From positions 806,001 to 870,000 of the forward strand of contig NZ_JQLN01000005.1 in the NCBI RefSeq assembly GCF_000744225.1: DNA of 64,000 nucleotides, written 5' to 3'. This document shows, piece by piece, positions 8,495 to 17,114 of this stretch. Below the pieces are notes generated by a model. That model searched no databases. It saw only the letters and a list, made by a program, of their open reading frames with translations, and was not told where the DNA came from. Numbering within the stretch: the stretch's first letter is position 1; each line of letters starts with the position of its first letter. Origin of the DNA: Kitasatospora mediocidica KCTC 9733 (GTDB lineage Bacteria; Actinomycetota; Actinomycetes; Streptomycetales; Streptomycetaceae). The position numbers and the translations under genes are program-made.

Positions 8495-9031
8495 GTGCCC
8501 CTCCTCACCCCCACCGCCCAGCGACTCGCCCGCGCCCTGGACGGGTCGGTCCTGATCGAGGAGATCGAGGCCTACCTCGCCTCACTCCCCGCCCCGGCCC
8601 GCACCCTGCCCCCCTACGTCTGCCCCCTCGGCAGCACCGTCCAGCCCTGGAACGCCGGCCACCCCCTCCCCCGGCCCACCCTCCTCGACCGCCTGATCCG
8701 CCGCCCCGCCCGCCCGGTCCCCGTCACCACCGCCGACCACCTGCGCCTCACCTCCCGCTACCTCGCCGACGCCGGCTGGCTCCAGGGCGCGATGTGGGAC
8801 GACGCCGGCCGGGTCTGCCTCCTCGGCGCCCAGGCCGCCGTCCTCGCCCACGGCTACGGCACCGCCACCACCGTCCAGACCGCCCGCACCCAGGTCATGG
8901 AAGTCCTCCACGCCACCGGCCGCCCCGCCACCTCCCCCGACGAGTACAACGACCGCCCCACCACCCGCCAGGCCGACATCCACCACCTCCTGGACCGCGC
9001 CGCCGCCCGCGCCCTCTCCCTGCACCTGTGA
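8495..9031 (+). CDS. DUF6197-like small protein
   Basis: A 178-aa hypothetical protein. The centre (LDRLIRR..., AGWLQGAMWDDAGRVCLLGA, DEYNDRPTTRQADIHHLLDRA) resembles the small actinobacterial DUF6197 family, whose role is unknown. The GTG start has GGAG 7 bases upstream. Codon third positions are very strongly C/G, as expected of a real gene here. It has no signal peptide or membrane segment. It follows the APH-like gene after 134 bases. Confidence 0.65.
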   Translation: MPLLTPTAQRLARALDGSVLIEEIEAYLASLPAPARTLPPYVCPLGSTVQPWNAGHPLPRPTLLDRLIRRPARPVPVTTADHLRLTSRYLADAGWLQGAMWDDAGRVCLLGAQAAVLAHGYGTATTVQTARTQVMEVLHATGRPATSPDEYNDRPTTRQADIHHLLDRAAARALSLHL

Positions 9032-9061
9032 CGCCGCCCGGCGAGTCGTACGGTACGACGC

Positions 9062-9703
9062 ATGACCGTGAACCCCGCCTCAGCACGGCCCCTGCTGCTC
9101 CTGGACGTGGACGGCCCGCTCAATCCGTACGCCGCAATGCCGGACGGACGTCCCGAGGGCTACCAGGAGTACCGGCTCATGCCCCCGAGCTGGGAGGCCG
9201 CCGAACGGAAGCGGCTCTCCACATGGGGCAGGCCCACCATGCGACCCGTACCGCTGCCGGTCTGGCTGAACCCCGACCACGGCCCCGCCCTGTCGGCGCT
9301 GCCCTTCGACCTGGTGTGGGCGACCACGTGGGAGGCGGAGGCGAACACCTTCATCGCACCGATCCTCGGGCTCCCCGAACTCCCCTTCATCACCTGGACC
9401 TCCTCCCGAACCACGCCGAGCAAAGGGCTGTTCTGGAAAACCCCGGAGATCGCGTCCTGGGCACAAGGCCGCCCGTTCGCCTGGCTGGACGACGAGCTCG
9501 GTGACGCCGACCGCACCTGGCTGACCGACCACCACCCCGGCCCCGCCCTGCTCCACCGGATCGACCCCCAGATCGGCCTCCGGCCAACGGACCTCGCGAC
9601 GCTGAAGAGTTGGGCCGCCTGCCTGCCGAAAAAGCACGCTGCCGCGCCGCCCGGATCGGGCGGCGCGGCAGTCGGTGCTGATCGGGATCAGGACGCGAAG
9701 TAG
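9062..9703 (+). CDS. HAD-like hydrolase-related protein
   Basis: A 213-aa soluble protein. RPLLLLDVDGPLNPY at residues 9-23 is HAD motif I (DxDG), and FAWLDDELGDADRTWL near residue 140 resembles motif III/IV with the acidic pair. The middle has VWATTWEAEAN, a motif seen in actinobacterial HAD-domain proteins of unknown substrate. The gene is preceded by TACGGT 7 bases before the ATG, which suggests a leaderless transcript. Its last 16 bases overlap the convergent secreted-protein gene. Phosphatase activity is plausible but unproven. Confidence 0.75.
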   Translation: MTVNPASARPLLLLDVDGPLNPYAAMPDGRPEGYQEYRLMPPSWEAAERKRLSTWGRPTMRPVPLPVWLNPDHGPALSALPFDLVWATTWEAEANTFIAPILGLPELPFITWTSSRTTPSKGLFWKTPEIASWAQGRPFAWLDDELGDADRTWLTDHHPGPALLHRIDPQIGLRPTDLATLKSWAACLPKKHAAAPPGSGGAAVGADRDQDAK

Positions 9704-12700
9704 CCGTTCAGGTCGGCGATCACGTGGGCGTCACCCCAGAAGTTGGCGAAGGTCACCCGGCCGTCCACGACCGGGACCACCACCAGGTTGGCGACGGTCT
9801 GGCCGGCCGTGTAATTGAGGTTGGAGACCCCCGGCCGGTCGATTCCGTGCGGGTAGACGGTCAGGTAGCTGCTGTCGGTCGGTTCGGTGACCGTGACGTT
9901 CAGCACGACGGCGGTCACGCCGGTCGCCGGAACGCCCGCCACCCCGGACAGCTGGATGCTGACCAGGCCGCCCTGGCCGACCGCGCCGGCCCGGGCACCG
10001 ATGCCCTCACGGGTGTCCAGCAGCCGGACCGGACCGGCGGCGGAGTACGTCGACCCGGTGGCCGAGTAGTAGCCGGTGACGTCGGCGACCAGGTCGACGG
10101 AACCCTGAAAGTTGCGCAGGTCGACCTTCCCGTTCACGACGGGGACCACCACGAGGTTGGGGACGACCTGGCCGGCCGTGAAGTTGAGATTCGAGACCCC
10201 CGGCACCGCCTGACCGTCCGGATACACGGTGACGAACCCGGCACTCGTCGGGTTCACCGCGGTCACGTTCATCACCACCGCCGTCACCCCCGTCGCCGGA
10301 ATACCCTTCACACCCGCCACCTGCAGCGACAACACACCACCCGGACCAACCGGCGCCTTCGGGGCACCGACGCCCTCACGCGTATCCAGGAACCGCGACG
10401 GCGTGATCGAGGTCAGCGCGGACCCGGTGCTGCCGTCGGTGTAGTAGCCGGTGACGTCGGCGACCAGGTCGACCGAACCCTGAAAGTTGCGCAGGTCGAC
10501 CTTCCCGTTCACGACCGGCACGGTCACCAGGTTGGGGACGACCTGGCCGGCCGTGAAGTTGAGATTCGAGACCCCCGGCACCGCCTGACCGTCCGGATAC
10601 ACGGTGACGAAACCGGCACTCGTCGGATTCACCGCAGTCACGTTCATCACCACCGCCGTCACCCCCGTCGCCGGAATACCCTTCACACCCGCCACCTGCA
10701 GCGACAACACACCACCCGGACCAACCGGTGCCTTCGGGGCACCGACACCTTCACGCGTATCCAGGAACCGCGACGGCGTGATCGGGACGAACCGGCTCTT
10801 GGCCGGGCCGGCCGCAGCGGTCACGGTGTACGCCTTCGGGAGGTAGCCCGGCGAGGGCGTCCCCTGGGTGTAGCCGATGCCGTCCAGCACCACGTCGTAC
10901 AGGCCCGCCGTCAGTGCGTTGGTGTCGACCAGCACGTTGAGCGCGGTGCCGTCGGCACTGACCGAGACCGGCTTCATGACCGGCTGGTTGCTGTCCCCGC
11001 TGTCGCTGCGGACCAGCTTCACCTTGGTTCCCAGGGTGAGGCCGCTGCCGTGGACGACAGCCTGGGTCAGCGTCCCGGCGGCGCCGGTCGCGGGGGTGAC
11101 ACCGCTCAGCTGCGGGCCCGCCTGACGAGTGCAGCCGGAGTCGCAGAGACCCTGCATGCTGTACTCGACCGGCGTCGCCACCTGGGCGGCGCTCAGGACC
11201 AGGACTGCCTGGCCTGCCACGGCATTGCTGGTGGCCTGGCAGCGGGCGCCGAACGTGCCGTACGAACTGTCGCACTGGTACGTGAGGTTGGAGTCCACCC
11301 AGTCCGAGTTTCCGACCACGGTCAGGTACGGGTTCGCGACTCCGGTGGCGCTCGCAGTGCCGACGACGTCGAAGGCCTGGTTGGGCACCATGTCGACCAC
11401 GGCGCAGTAGGCGGTCGAGGACTCGGTCAGCACCCCGTTGCGCAGCGGGAAGCCGTCGACCGAGATCTTGTTCCCCGCGCACTCCGGCGCCCAGCCTGAC
11501 GCCGTACCGACCTTCCAGGTGTCCACGTTGGTGTGAATGGTGCTGCCGTTGTACCCGGAGGCCAGCACGATCACCACGTAGGAGGTCGATCCGGTGACCC
11601 GACAGGCGATGCCCCACTGGGTGCAGACGAACGCGCCGTTGGCGTCGACGACCATCAGGAGCGTGGAGGGGTCGTAGCGCGAGCCGAGGGTCCGCGTGCT
11701 GAACCAGAACCTGTCCGTGGCAGCGCCGGTGACCCGGATGCAGCGGGAGTCCAGCGCCGAGGTCAGGTCGAACGGCATGGACGGTCCGCCGACCGTCGTC
11801 GAGGCCGGAGTCGGGCAGGTCGCCGTCGGCGAGAGGTCACGGCGCACCAGCTTGTAAGTGTCCGTGGCCTGCCAGCCGGCTCCCACCAGCATCGCGGTGT
11901 ACGGGACACCGGCGGTGAACTTACAGCTGCCGGTGGAGCTACCGCCGATGCCCGTGCAGTCCGGCGCGTTGCCCGACGCGTCGGCGAACTGAATCGAGGC
12001 GTACGCCTGGTTCTTGGTGTTGGTGTAGTCGTACATCTCGCTGGTGGAGTGCTGGTCGGCCGGCAGGCTCAGGCAGGCCTGCTGGACGTCCGCCGTCAGC
12101 GCGATCTCCGCGCCCCAGGCGCCACCGAACGTCGACTGCGGCCACGCGGCGCACCCGGCCGGGTCGCCGGTCCGGTTGATCACCAGCTGGTAGGACTTGG
12201 CCGGTGTCCCGCTCAGCACCGCGCGGAACGGAGCGGTACCGGTCAGCTTGCAGACGGCATACGAGGAGCCCCCGTTGTCGCACTGCTTGGCACCGTTCGC
12301 GTCGTCGACCTCGACGGCGACGCTGGTGCCGTCGGCCGGCGGCCGGTTGAGCAGGTACAGGCCCTTCCCGGCGGCGGTTGGCAGGGTCAGGCAGAGCTGC
12401 TGCCCGGGCCCGCCGAACGTGCCCTTGGCCGCGCCGGACACCAGACCGTCGTCAGCGGTCGCGGTGCAGCCGCGGGTCTCCGTGGCCGCGTGGAAGGCCA
12501 TGCCGAACGCACCGGCGTCGGCAACCTCCGGATTGACCGCCCAGATGTAGTCACCGGCGGCGAGGTCGCAGGATCCGATCGCGCATCCCCCGGCGGTCAG
12601 CGCAGTGCCGTCGGTCTTGAACAGCCCACCAGAGGGGGCCGTGGCGGCCGACACCGAGTTGAAGGAATAGTGGGAGGCCGCCGGCACCCGCAGGGTGCGG

Positions 12701-13716
12701 CAGCGCGCGGTGGCCGTGAGGTCCGGCGAGTCGCCGTACGCCTGCGGTGCCACCGTCACGCATCCCTCCGGCGTGGAGAGCCGGGCCGCGCTGTAGTCAT
12801 AGGTCTCGGCCCCGCCGAAGACCGCCTGAACGGTCAGCCGGAACGGCGCCGTGCCGGTGAGCGTGCAGTCGAAGCTGGTGCGCTGGTCGTACTGCGTGTT
12901 GCAGAGGTTCGCACCGGTCGCGTCGTAGACGGTCTGGATCACCCGGAACGAGGAACTGTGGCTGCGCAGCACCTCGCCGGCCGCCATGTTCAGGTCGTAG
13001 CAGTCGGTCGCCATGCCGAGCGGCAGCGAACCGTGGAAGACGGTCGGGGCCGCGAGGGTCCGGTCGGCGGCGTTGACGCTCTTGCAGCCGGTCGTGGAGA
13101 GCAGCGGAACGTACGAGACCGCGATGGCAGTCTGCAGGCTCTCGTTGCTCCTCACCTTCAGGGTGTGGATGCCGGCCTGGCTGGTGGGGCAGCGCAGCCA
13201 GCCGCTCGAGCTGTTGCCGGGCCTGTCGCAGGTCACGGCGGTTCCGTCCGGAGCCACCAGTGAGGGGTAGATGAAGTTGGCCGTCGAGCTGACCTGGACG
13301 AGGACCAGGTCCTTCTGCTTGAGCGTCACCGAGAACGAGACGGTCTGGTTCGGGTCGATCGAGCAGCTGACCACGGTCTGCGGATCAAGGCCCGCCGGGC
13401 ACGGACCGGTTGGATCGGCCTGCTGGAGTGCCCGTGCCACGGCCTCGTGCTCGGCCTTGGGGTCGAGCTTCGGCACGGCGTTCGTCTTCGGCGACGAGTC
13501 CGCGGGAGCGGCGCTCGCCGCTCCGGTCGACGGGTCCGCGGCCGCACCGGCCGGCTGCGGCGTGCTGGTGGCCGCCGGTGACGGCGCCGCCGCGTAGGCG
13601 GGGCCGGTCTGGCCGACCAGCGAGGCCAGCACGGTGAGCAGCAGAGCACCGGAGGCGATTGCGCCACCTCTGCCCCGTCTGTGTCGCACTCTTCTGCCCA
13701 ACGGCAGCAGCTTCAT
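9688..13716 (-). CDS. Large secreted modular protein with IPT/TIG-like domain and three RLLDTR...GYY modules
   Basis: A 1342-aa extracellular protein of unknown function. The signal peptide is classical (basic RRVRHRRGRGG, hydrophobic core, AYA cleavage at about residue 41). Residues 90-870 are a run of diverged, roughly 90-residue beta-rich units. Each contains paired Cys (for example GCKSV...DCYDL, FGGPGQQLCLTL) and a repeated CxLTGTAPFR segment, reminiscent of PPC-type domains. An IPT/TIG-like unit follows (LSGVTPATGAAGTLTQAVVH). The last 370 residues are three copies of a 120-125-aa module beginning R-F/L-LDTREG and ending GYY. The ATG at 13716 has a GGGGGGA ribosome site. A surface-binding or matrix role is inferred. 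The same module ends the amidase at 40150. Confidence 0.85.
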   Translation of the reverse strand: MKLLPLGRRVRHRRGRGGAIASGALLLTVLASLVGQTGPAYAAAPSPAATSTPQPAGAAADPSTGAASAAPADSSPKTNAVPKLDPKAEHEAVARALQQADPTGPCPAGLDPQTVVSCSIDPNQTVSFSVTLKQKDLVLVQVSSTANFIYPSLVAPDGTAVTCDRPGNSSSGWLRCPTSQAGIHTLKVRSNESLQTAIAVSYVPLLSTTGCKSVNAADRTLAAPTVFHGSLPLGMATDCYDLNMAAGEVLRSHSSSFRVIQTVYDATGANLCNTQYDQRTSFDCTLTGTAPFRLTVQAVFGGAETYDYSAARLSTPEGCVTVAPQAYGDSPDLTATARCRTLRVPAASHYSFNSVSAATAPSGGLFKTDGTALTAGGCAIGSCDLAAGDYIWAVNPEVADAGAFGMAFHAATETRGCTATADDGLVSGAAKGTFGGPGQQLCLTLPTAAGKGLYLLNRPPADGTSVAVEVDDANGAKQCDNGGSSYAVCKLTGTAPFRAVLSGTPAKSYQLVINRTGDPAGCAAWPQSTFGGAWGAEIALTADVQQACLSLPADQHSTSEMYDYTNTKNQAYASIQFADASGNAPDCTGIGGSSTGSCKFTAGVPYTAMLVGAGWQATDTYKLVRRDLSPTATCPTPASTTVGGPSMPFDLTSALDSRCIRVTGAATDRFWFSTRTLGSRYDPSTLLMVVDANGAFVCTQWGIACRVTGSTSYVVIVLASGYNGSTIHTNVDTWKVGTASGWAPECAGNKISVDGFPLRNGVLTESSTAYCAVVDMVPNQAFDVVGTASATGVANPYLTVVGNSDWVDSNLTYQCDSSYGTFGARCQATSNAVAGQAVLVLSAAQVATPVEYSMQGLCDSGCTRQAGPQLSGVTPATGAAGTLTQAVVHGSGLTLGTKVKLVRSDSGDSNQPVMKPVSVSADGTALNVLVDTNALTAGLYDVVLDGIGYTQGTPSPGYLPKAYTVTAAAGPAKSRFVPITPSRFLDTREGVGAPKAPVGPGGVLSLQVAGVKGIPATGVTAVVMNVTAVNPTSAGFVTVYPDGQAVPGVSNLNFTAGQVVPNLVTVPVVNGKVDLRNFQGSVDLVADVTGYYTDGSTGSALTSITPSRFLDTREGVGAPKAPVGPGGVLSLQVAGVKGIPATGVTAVVMNVTAVNPTSAGFVTVYPDGQAVPGVSNLNFTAGQVVPNLVVVPVVNGKVDLRNFQGSVDLVADVTGYYSATGSTYSAAGPVRLLDTREGIGARAGAVGQGGLVSIQLSGVAGVPATGVTAVVLNVTVTEPTDSSYLTVYPHGIDRPGVSNLNYTAGQTVANLVVVPVVDGRVTFANFWGDAHVIADLNGYFAS
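9691..10815 (-). repeat. Three in-frame tandem modules; two are nearly identical 375-bp copies
   Basis: Copies at 10441-10815 and 10066-10440 are offset by exactly 375 bases (125 codons) and differ at only a few positions, mostly silent, so the duplication is recent or kept similar by gene conversion. The third, more diverged copy (9691-10065) encodes the C terminus. Confidence 0.9.
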
Positions 13717-13895
13717 GAAGTCCCCCCAGATGCCAATAGGTCCAACTCCTATGACCATCACAGGAGTCGGAAAGCAGCCGGAGTCTAGCGAGTCGCACAC
13801 GTACCGGACCCACCCAGCGCTGTCCTCGAGGTCACCCACCCCAGCGGCGCCCCCGGCATGCCCACCGCACCTCGAGCCAACCCCCGCAACGCAAA

Positions 13896-13928
13896 GATCC
13901 CGCCCGATCACAAGGATCGGACGGGATC
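13896..13928 (-). terminator. Hairpin downstream of tRNA-Ala
   Basis: GATCCCGCCCGATC and GATCGGACGGGATC form a 14-bp stem with one mismatch and a 5-base loop. It lies 40 bases beyond the 3' end of the leftward tRNA and is followed on that strand by TTTG. Confidence 0.75.
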
Positions 13929-13967
13929 TCGTGACCATTCACGAGTCAGACTCGCGAACAGTCGTTG

Positions 13968-14043
<76 letters not shown>

Positions 14044-14135
14044 AACGAGATGAAACTCTAGCACCTTCCGGAGGGGGTCTGTGACCACCCCGGTGGATGG
14101 GGACGGGGGCTGACCGGGGGCGATGGGTGGGGCGG

Positions 14136-15197
14136 TTACTCGTTGGCGGCGCGGGGGTGGGGGGTGTAGTCGCCGTCGGGGTGGATGGCAGTGGGGGCCG
14201 GGTCCTCGTACTGGTCGAAGAGGGGGGTGCGGCGGGCCTCGGCGGGGCGGCCGGAGCTCCAGGTGCCGGGGGCGCCGAGGTCGAGGCCGCGGGTGACCCG
14301 GGGGGCGACCGGGGCGGTGACGTAGGTGGGGAGCGGGACGGGGACGGGCTCCCAGGAGTCCGGGCCGGCCGCTCCGCGCTCGCGCAGGCCGTCGACCCAC
14401 TCCTCGTGGTCGGTGGCCTCGACGAGGGCCTGGCGGGAGGACGAGACGGCCTCCGGCGCCGCCGCCACCCGCAGGTGCGGGCGGCTCTCGCGGGCCGGTG
14501 CGGGCTCTGCGGGGGCGGCCAGGGACGCGGCCCTGGCCTGCTCGCGCTCGCGCAGCCGCTGGGCCGCCTGGGCCGCGCGGGAGCGGTCGAGCTTGACCTC
14601 GTAGCGCTGGCGCTCCAGTCGGCGCAGGTGACCGATGTAGAGGGTCAGCAGGAGGGCGGGCAGGCCCGGCACCCAGAGGAAGTCGAAGCCCGCGACGGCC
14701 GCGACGACCGCGCCCACGGCGAAGGCCAGGAAGAGCACCGTGACCATCCGGCGCCGCCGCGCCAGCAGCTGGGCGCGCCGGTCCCCGCGCGGGGAGTGCG
14801 CGCCGGGCGCCGGATGTGCGGACGGCGCCGCAGGGGCGCCGTCCAGCGACTCCAGCGAGTCCAGCGCGTCGGGGGAGCCGGGGGACGGGACGTCGCCGGA
14901 GGCCCCGCCGTCGGTCTCCGCGTCCGCCGCGGGAGGACCCGACGGCGAAGGCGCGGACGGCGAGGAGGACGAGGTCGGCGGTGCCGACGGGTCGTCGAGG
15001 GAAGGGTCGTTGTCGTTCAGGGCCCGGGACGCCCGCCGTTCCATCGCCGACCGCCCTGCGAGAAGGCGGATGGCGGTGCTGAAACGTTCTGTCGGGCGCG
15101 CTTCGTTGAGCTCGTCCTGCCTGCGGAGCCACATGGGCACCAGATAGGCAGCCCAGGCCCCTACGATGACCGCGTAGATGAGGCCGCTACTGCTCAC
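14136..15197 (-). CDS. sepX: SepX / Glp receptor (GLPR)-type cell-division membrane protein
   Basis: A 353-aa membrane protein. An N-terminal segment (residues 6-25) is followed by the conserved motif WLRRQDELNEARPTERFS. A disordered Ser/Pro linker (60-140) leads to a two-helix membrane hairpin at 151-189 and a charged cytoplasmic C-terminal region. This matches SepX, needed for septation in Streptomyces, and its corynebacterial counterpart GLPR, which binds the MoeA-like FtsZ partner Glp (from memory of published work). Supporting this, it ends a leftward group with rimJ, moaB, moaC, moeA/glp and galU. The GTG start has no ribosome site but TACGGT lies 7 bases upstream, so a leaderless mRNA is likely. 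Confidence 0.85.
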   Translation of the reverse strand: MSSSGLIYAVIVGAWAAYLVPMWLRRQDELNEARPTERFSTAIRLLAGRSAMERRASRALNDNDPSLDDPSAPPTSSSSPSAPSPSGPPAADAETDGGASGDVPSPGSPDALDSLESLDGAPAAPSAHPAPGAHSPRGDRRAQLLARRRRMVTVLFLAFAVGAVVAAVAGFDFLWVPGLPALLLTLYIGHLRRLERQRYEVKLDRSRAAQAAQRLREREQARAASLAAPAEPAPARESRPHLRVAAAPEAVSSSRQALVEATDHEEWVDGLRERGAAGPDSWEPVPVPLPTYVTAPVAPRVTRGLDLGAPGTWSSGRPAEARRTPLFDQYEDPAPTAIHPDGDYTPHPRAANE

Positions 15198-15204
15198 GTT
15201 TCAC

Positions 15205-15210
15205 ACCGTA
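15205..15210 (-). promoter_or_regulatory. -10 box of sepX (leaderless start)
   Basis: TACGGT on the minus strand ends 7 bases before the GTG codon, the spacing that puts transcription initiation at or near the start codon. It implies sepX has its own promoter within the 150-base gap after rimJ. A perfect 12-bp palindrome CATATCGATATG lies further upstream (15320-15331). Confidence 0.5.
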
Positions 15211-15347
15211 CGGGCGCAGGGGAAGGCCGGGCAGCAATTTCGCACGGCGTGTCGCATGATCAAGCTGATTCTCTGACTATTTTGCCGGTATTTGTGACCG
15301 CTTGCCTGAGCGGCGATGCCATATCGATATGAATTTCGAACACTTAT

Positions 15348-15974
15348 TCAATTTACTGGTCGGCGACCCGGGTTGACGGCGTGCCAGCGGCTCAGCAGCC
15401 CCTCCGGGATCTCCTCCACCGTGAGTGCGTACACCAGGTGGTCGCGCCAGTCCCCGTCGATGTGGAGGTAGCGCGGGCGCACCCCCTCCGAGCGGAAACC
15501 GAGCTTTTCCACCACCCGGCGGCTGGGCCGGTTCTCCGGACGGATGCAGACCTCGATCCGGTGCAGGCCCAGGACCTGGAAACAGTGGTCGGCAGCGAGC
15601 GCGACGGCGGTCGGCATGATGCCGCGACCGGCCACTCCCTCGTCGACCCAGTAGCCGATGTTGGCGGAGCACATCGAGCCCCAGGTGATCCCGCCGACCG
15701 TCAGCTGGCCGACCAGCACGCCCTCGTGCTGCACCACGAACGGGAGCATCCGGCCGGCCGAGGCCTCGCCGCGCAGGTAGCGGACCATCTGACGGTAGGT
15801 CGGGCGCGGTCCCACCTCGCGGCCGTGCGGGACGGGGGGCACGGTGGCCTCCCAGCGGCGCAGCCAGTCGCGGTTGCGGCGGCTGGCGTCCTGCCAGGGC
15901 TTCTGGTCCCGGTAGCGGATCGGGCGCAGCACGACGTCGCCGTCCCGGAGCTCCACGGGCCAGCCGGCGCTCAG
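15348..15974 (-). CDS. rimJ: RimJ/RimL-like GNAT N-acetyltransferase
   Basis: A 208-aa acetyl-CoA-dependent acyltransferase of the RimJ/RimL type. Landmarks are VVLRPIRYRDQ at the N terminus, IGYWVDEGVAGRGIMPTAVA (the R/Q-x-x-G-x-G/A acetyl-CoA loop) and the terminal IEVCIRPENRPSRRVVEKLG with the family motif NxxSxRvxEKlGF. The start is ambiguous. A CTG at 15974 has GGAG 6 bases upstream and overlaps the moaB stop as CTGA, while the first conventional codon is the GTG at 15956, which lacks a ribosome site. In actinobacteria this gene regularly sits between moeA/glp and the GLPR/SepX gene. The substrate, ribosomal protein or other, is unknown. Confidence 0.88.
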   Translation of the reverse strand: MSAGWPVELRDGDVVLRPIRYRDQKPWQDASRRNRDWLRRWEATVPPVPHGREVGPRPTYRQMVRYLRGEASAGRMLPFVVQHEGVLVGQLTVGGITWGSMCSANIGYWVDEGVAGRGIMPTAVALAADHCFQVLGLHRIEVCIRPENRPSRRVVEKLGFRSEGVRPRYLHIDGDWRDHLVYALTVEEIPEGLLSRWHAVNPGRRPVN

Positions 15975-16489
15975 TGGGTTCTCCGGTGGGAGGAGGAAGC
16001 GGAGGGGTCTGCGGCCGGGCGGGGGTGGTCGCCCCCGCCGAGCTGGTCGACGGCGTGCGGGAGCAGCGGCTCCAGCACCGCGAGCCCGTCCTTCACGCCG
16101 CCCGTGGAGCCCGGCAGATTGACGATCAGCGTGCGGCCTGCCAGTCCCGCCAGGCCGCGCGAGAGCGCCGAAGTCGGCACCTTCTCGCGGCCGTAGGCCC
16201 GGATCGCCTCGGCGATGCCCGGGATCTGACGGTCGATCACCCGGGCGGTCATCTCGGGCGTGAGGTCCATCGGCGAGATGCCGGTGCCGCCGGTGGTCAG
16301 GACGACGTCGTACCCGGCGGCCACCGCCGCGCGCAGCGCCACCTCCACGGGATCGCCGTCCGGCACCACCTGGGGTCCGTCGACGGCGAAACCCATCCGT
16401 TCGAGGCCGGCCACCAGCAGCGGGCCGCCCTTGTCCTCGTACACGCCGGCCGAGGCACGGTTGGAGACGGTCACCGCGAGCGCCCTCAT
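15971..16489 (-). CDS. moaB: MoaB/MogA-family molybdopterin adenylyltransferase-like protein
   Basis: A 172-aa protein of the family that adenylylates molybdopterin before molybdate insertion. Signatures are VVLTTGGTGISPMDLTPE (the phosphate-binding TTGGTG loop), IPGIAEAIRAYG and LIVNLPGSTGGVKDGL. The C terminus has a 20-residue polar tail rich in His and Ser. The ATG overlaps the moaC stop by four bases (ATGA), and its own stop overlaps the possible rimJ start, so the three are translationally coupled. It acts with MoaC and MoeA in molybdenum cofactor synthesis. Confidence 0.93.
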   Translation of the reverse strand: MRALAVTVSNRASAGVYEDKGGPLLVAGLERMGFAVDGPQVVPDGDPVEVALRAAVAAGYDVVLTTGGTGISPMDLTPEMTARVIDRQIPGIAEAIRAYGREKVPTSALSRGLAGLAGRTLIVNLPGSTGGVKDGLAVLEPLLPHAVDQLGGGDHPRPAADPSASSSHRRTH

Positions 16490-16977
16490 GCCTCGCCCCG
16501 CGCCCAGTCGCCGCTCTTGCCACCGGTCTTGGTCAACACCCGGACGTCCTCGATGGCGGCGCCCTTGTCGACGGCCTTGACCATGTCGATGACGGTCAGC
16601 CCGGCCACCGCGACGGCGGTCAGCGCCTCCATCTCGACGCCGGTCCGGTCGGCGGTGCGGACCGTCGCGGTGATCTCGACGGCCTCGTCGGTGACCGACA
16701 GGTCGACGCTCACGCCGGAGATGGCGATCGGGTGGCAGAGCGGGATGAGCTCGGGCGTCTTCTTGGCGCCCATGATGCCGGCGATCCGGGCCACCGCGAG
16801 GGCGTCGCCCTTGGGCATGCCCTCGCCGCGCAGCAGCTCGACCACCCGCGGGGCGACCCTGACCCGGCCGGCCGCCACGGCGGTCCGGACCGTGGTGGCC
16901 TTCTCGGAGACGTCGACCATGCGGGCGGCGCCGGTTTCGTCGACATGCGTGAGGCGGTCGCCGGGGGGTGTGGTCAC
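16486..16977 (-). CDS. moaC: Cyclic pyranopterin monophosphate synthase MoaC
   Basis: Catalyses the second step of molybdenum cofactor synthesis, forming cyclic pyranopterin monophosphate with MoaA. It is a 163-aa protein of family length. Key stretches are HVDETGAARMVDVSEKATT, GIMGAKKTPELIPLCHPIAI (catalytic CHP region) and GVEMEALTAVAVAGLTVIDMVKAVDK, including the catalytic Asp/Lys end. The GTG at 16977 was chosen because GGAG lies 7 bases upstream and homologues begin there. It is separated from moeA by 137 bases and overlaps moaB by 4. Confidence 0.95.
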   Translation of the reverse strand: MTTPPGDRLTHVDETGAARMVDVSEKATTVRTAVAAGRVRVAPRVVELLRGEGMPKGDALAVARIAGIMGAKKTPELIPLCHPIAISGVSVDLSVTDEAVEITATVRTADRTGVEMEALTAVAVAGLTVIDMVKAVDKGAAIEDVRVLTKTGGKSGDWARGEA

Positions 16978-17114
16978 GTCAGTACTCCAGCAGAACGGGG
17001 TGAATACCGCGCTACCGTACCGCCCCGGGCCCGCGCAGCTGTTCTCCGTCCGCCGGGCGGGCATGCGCGTCCGGGCAGCGGGAGCCTGGCGGCCGTGCGT
17101 CGCTACGGTGACTG

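Noticed and set aside
9691..10815. Long tandem repeats considered as a mobile element or assembly artefact
   Set aside because: They are in frame, encode a protein module also present in another gene, and differ by scattered silent changes.
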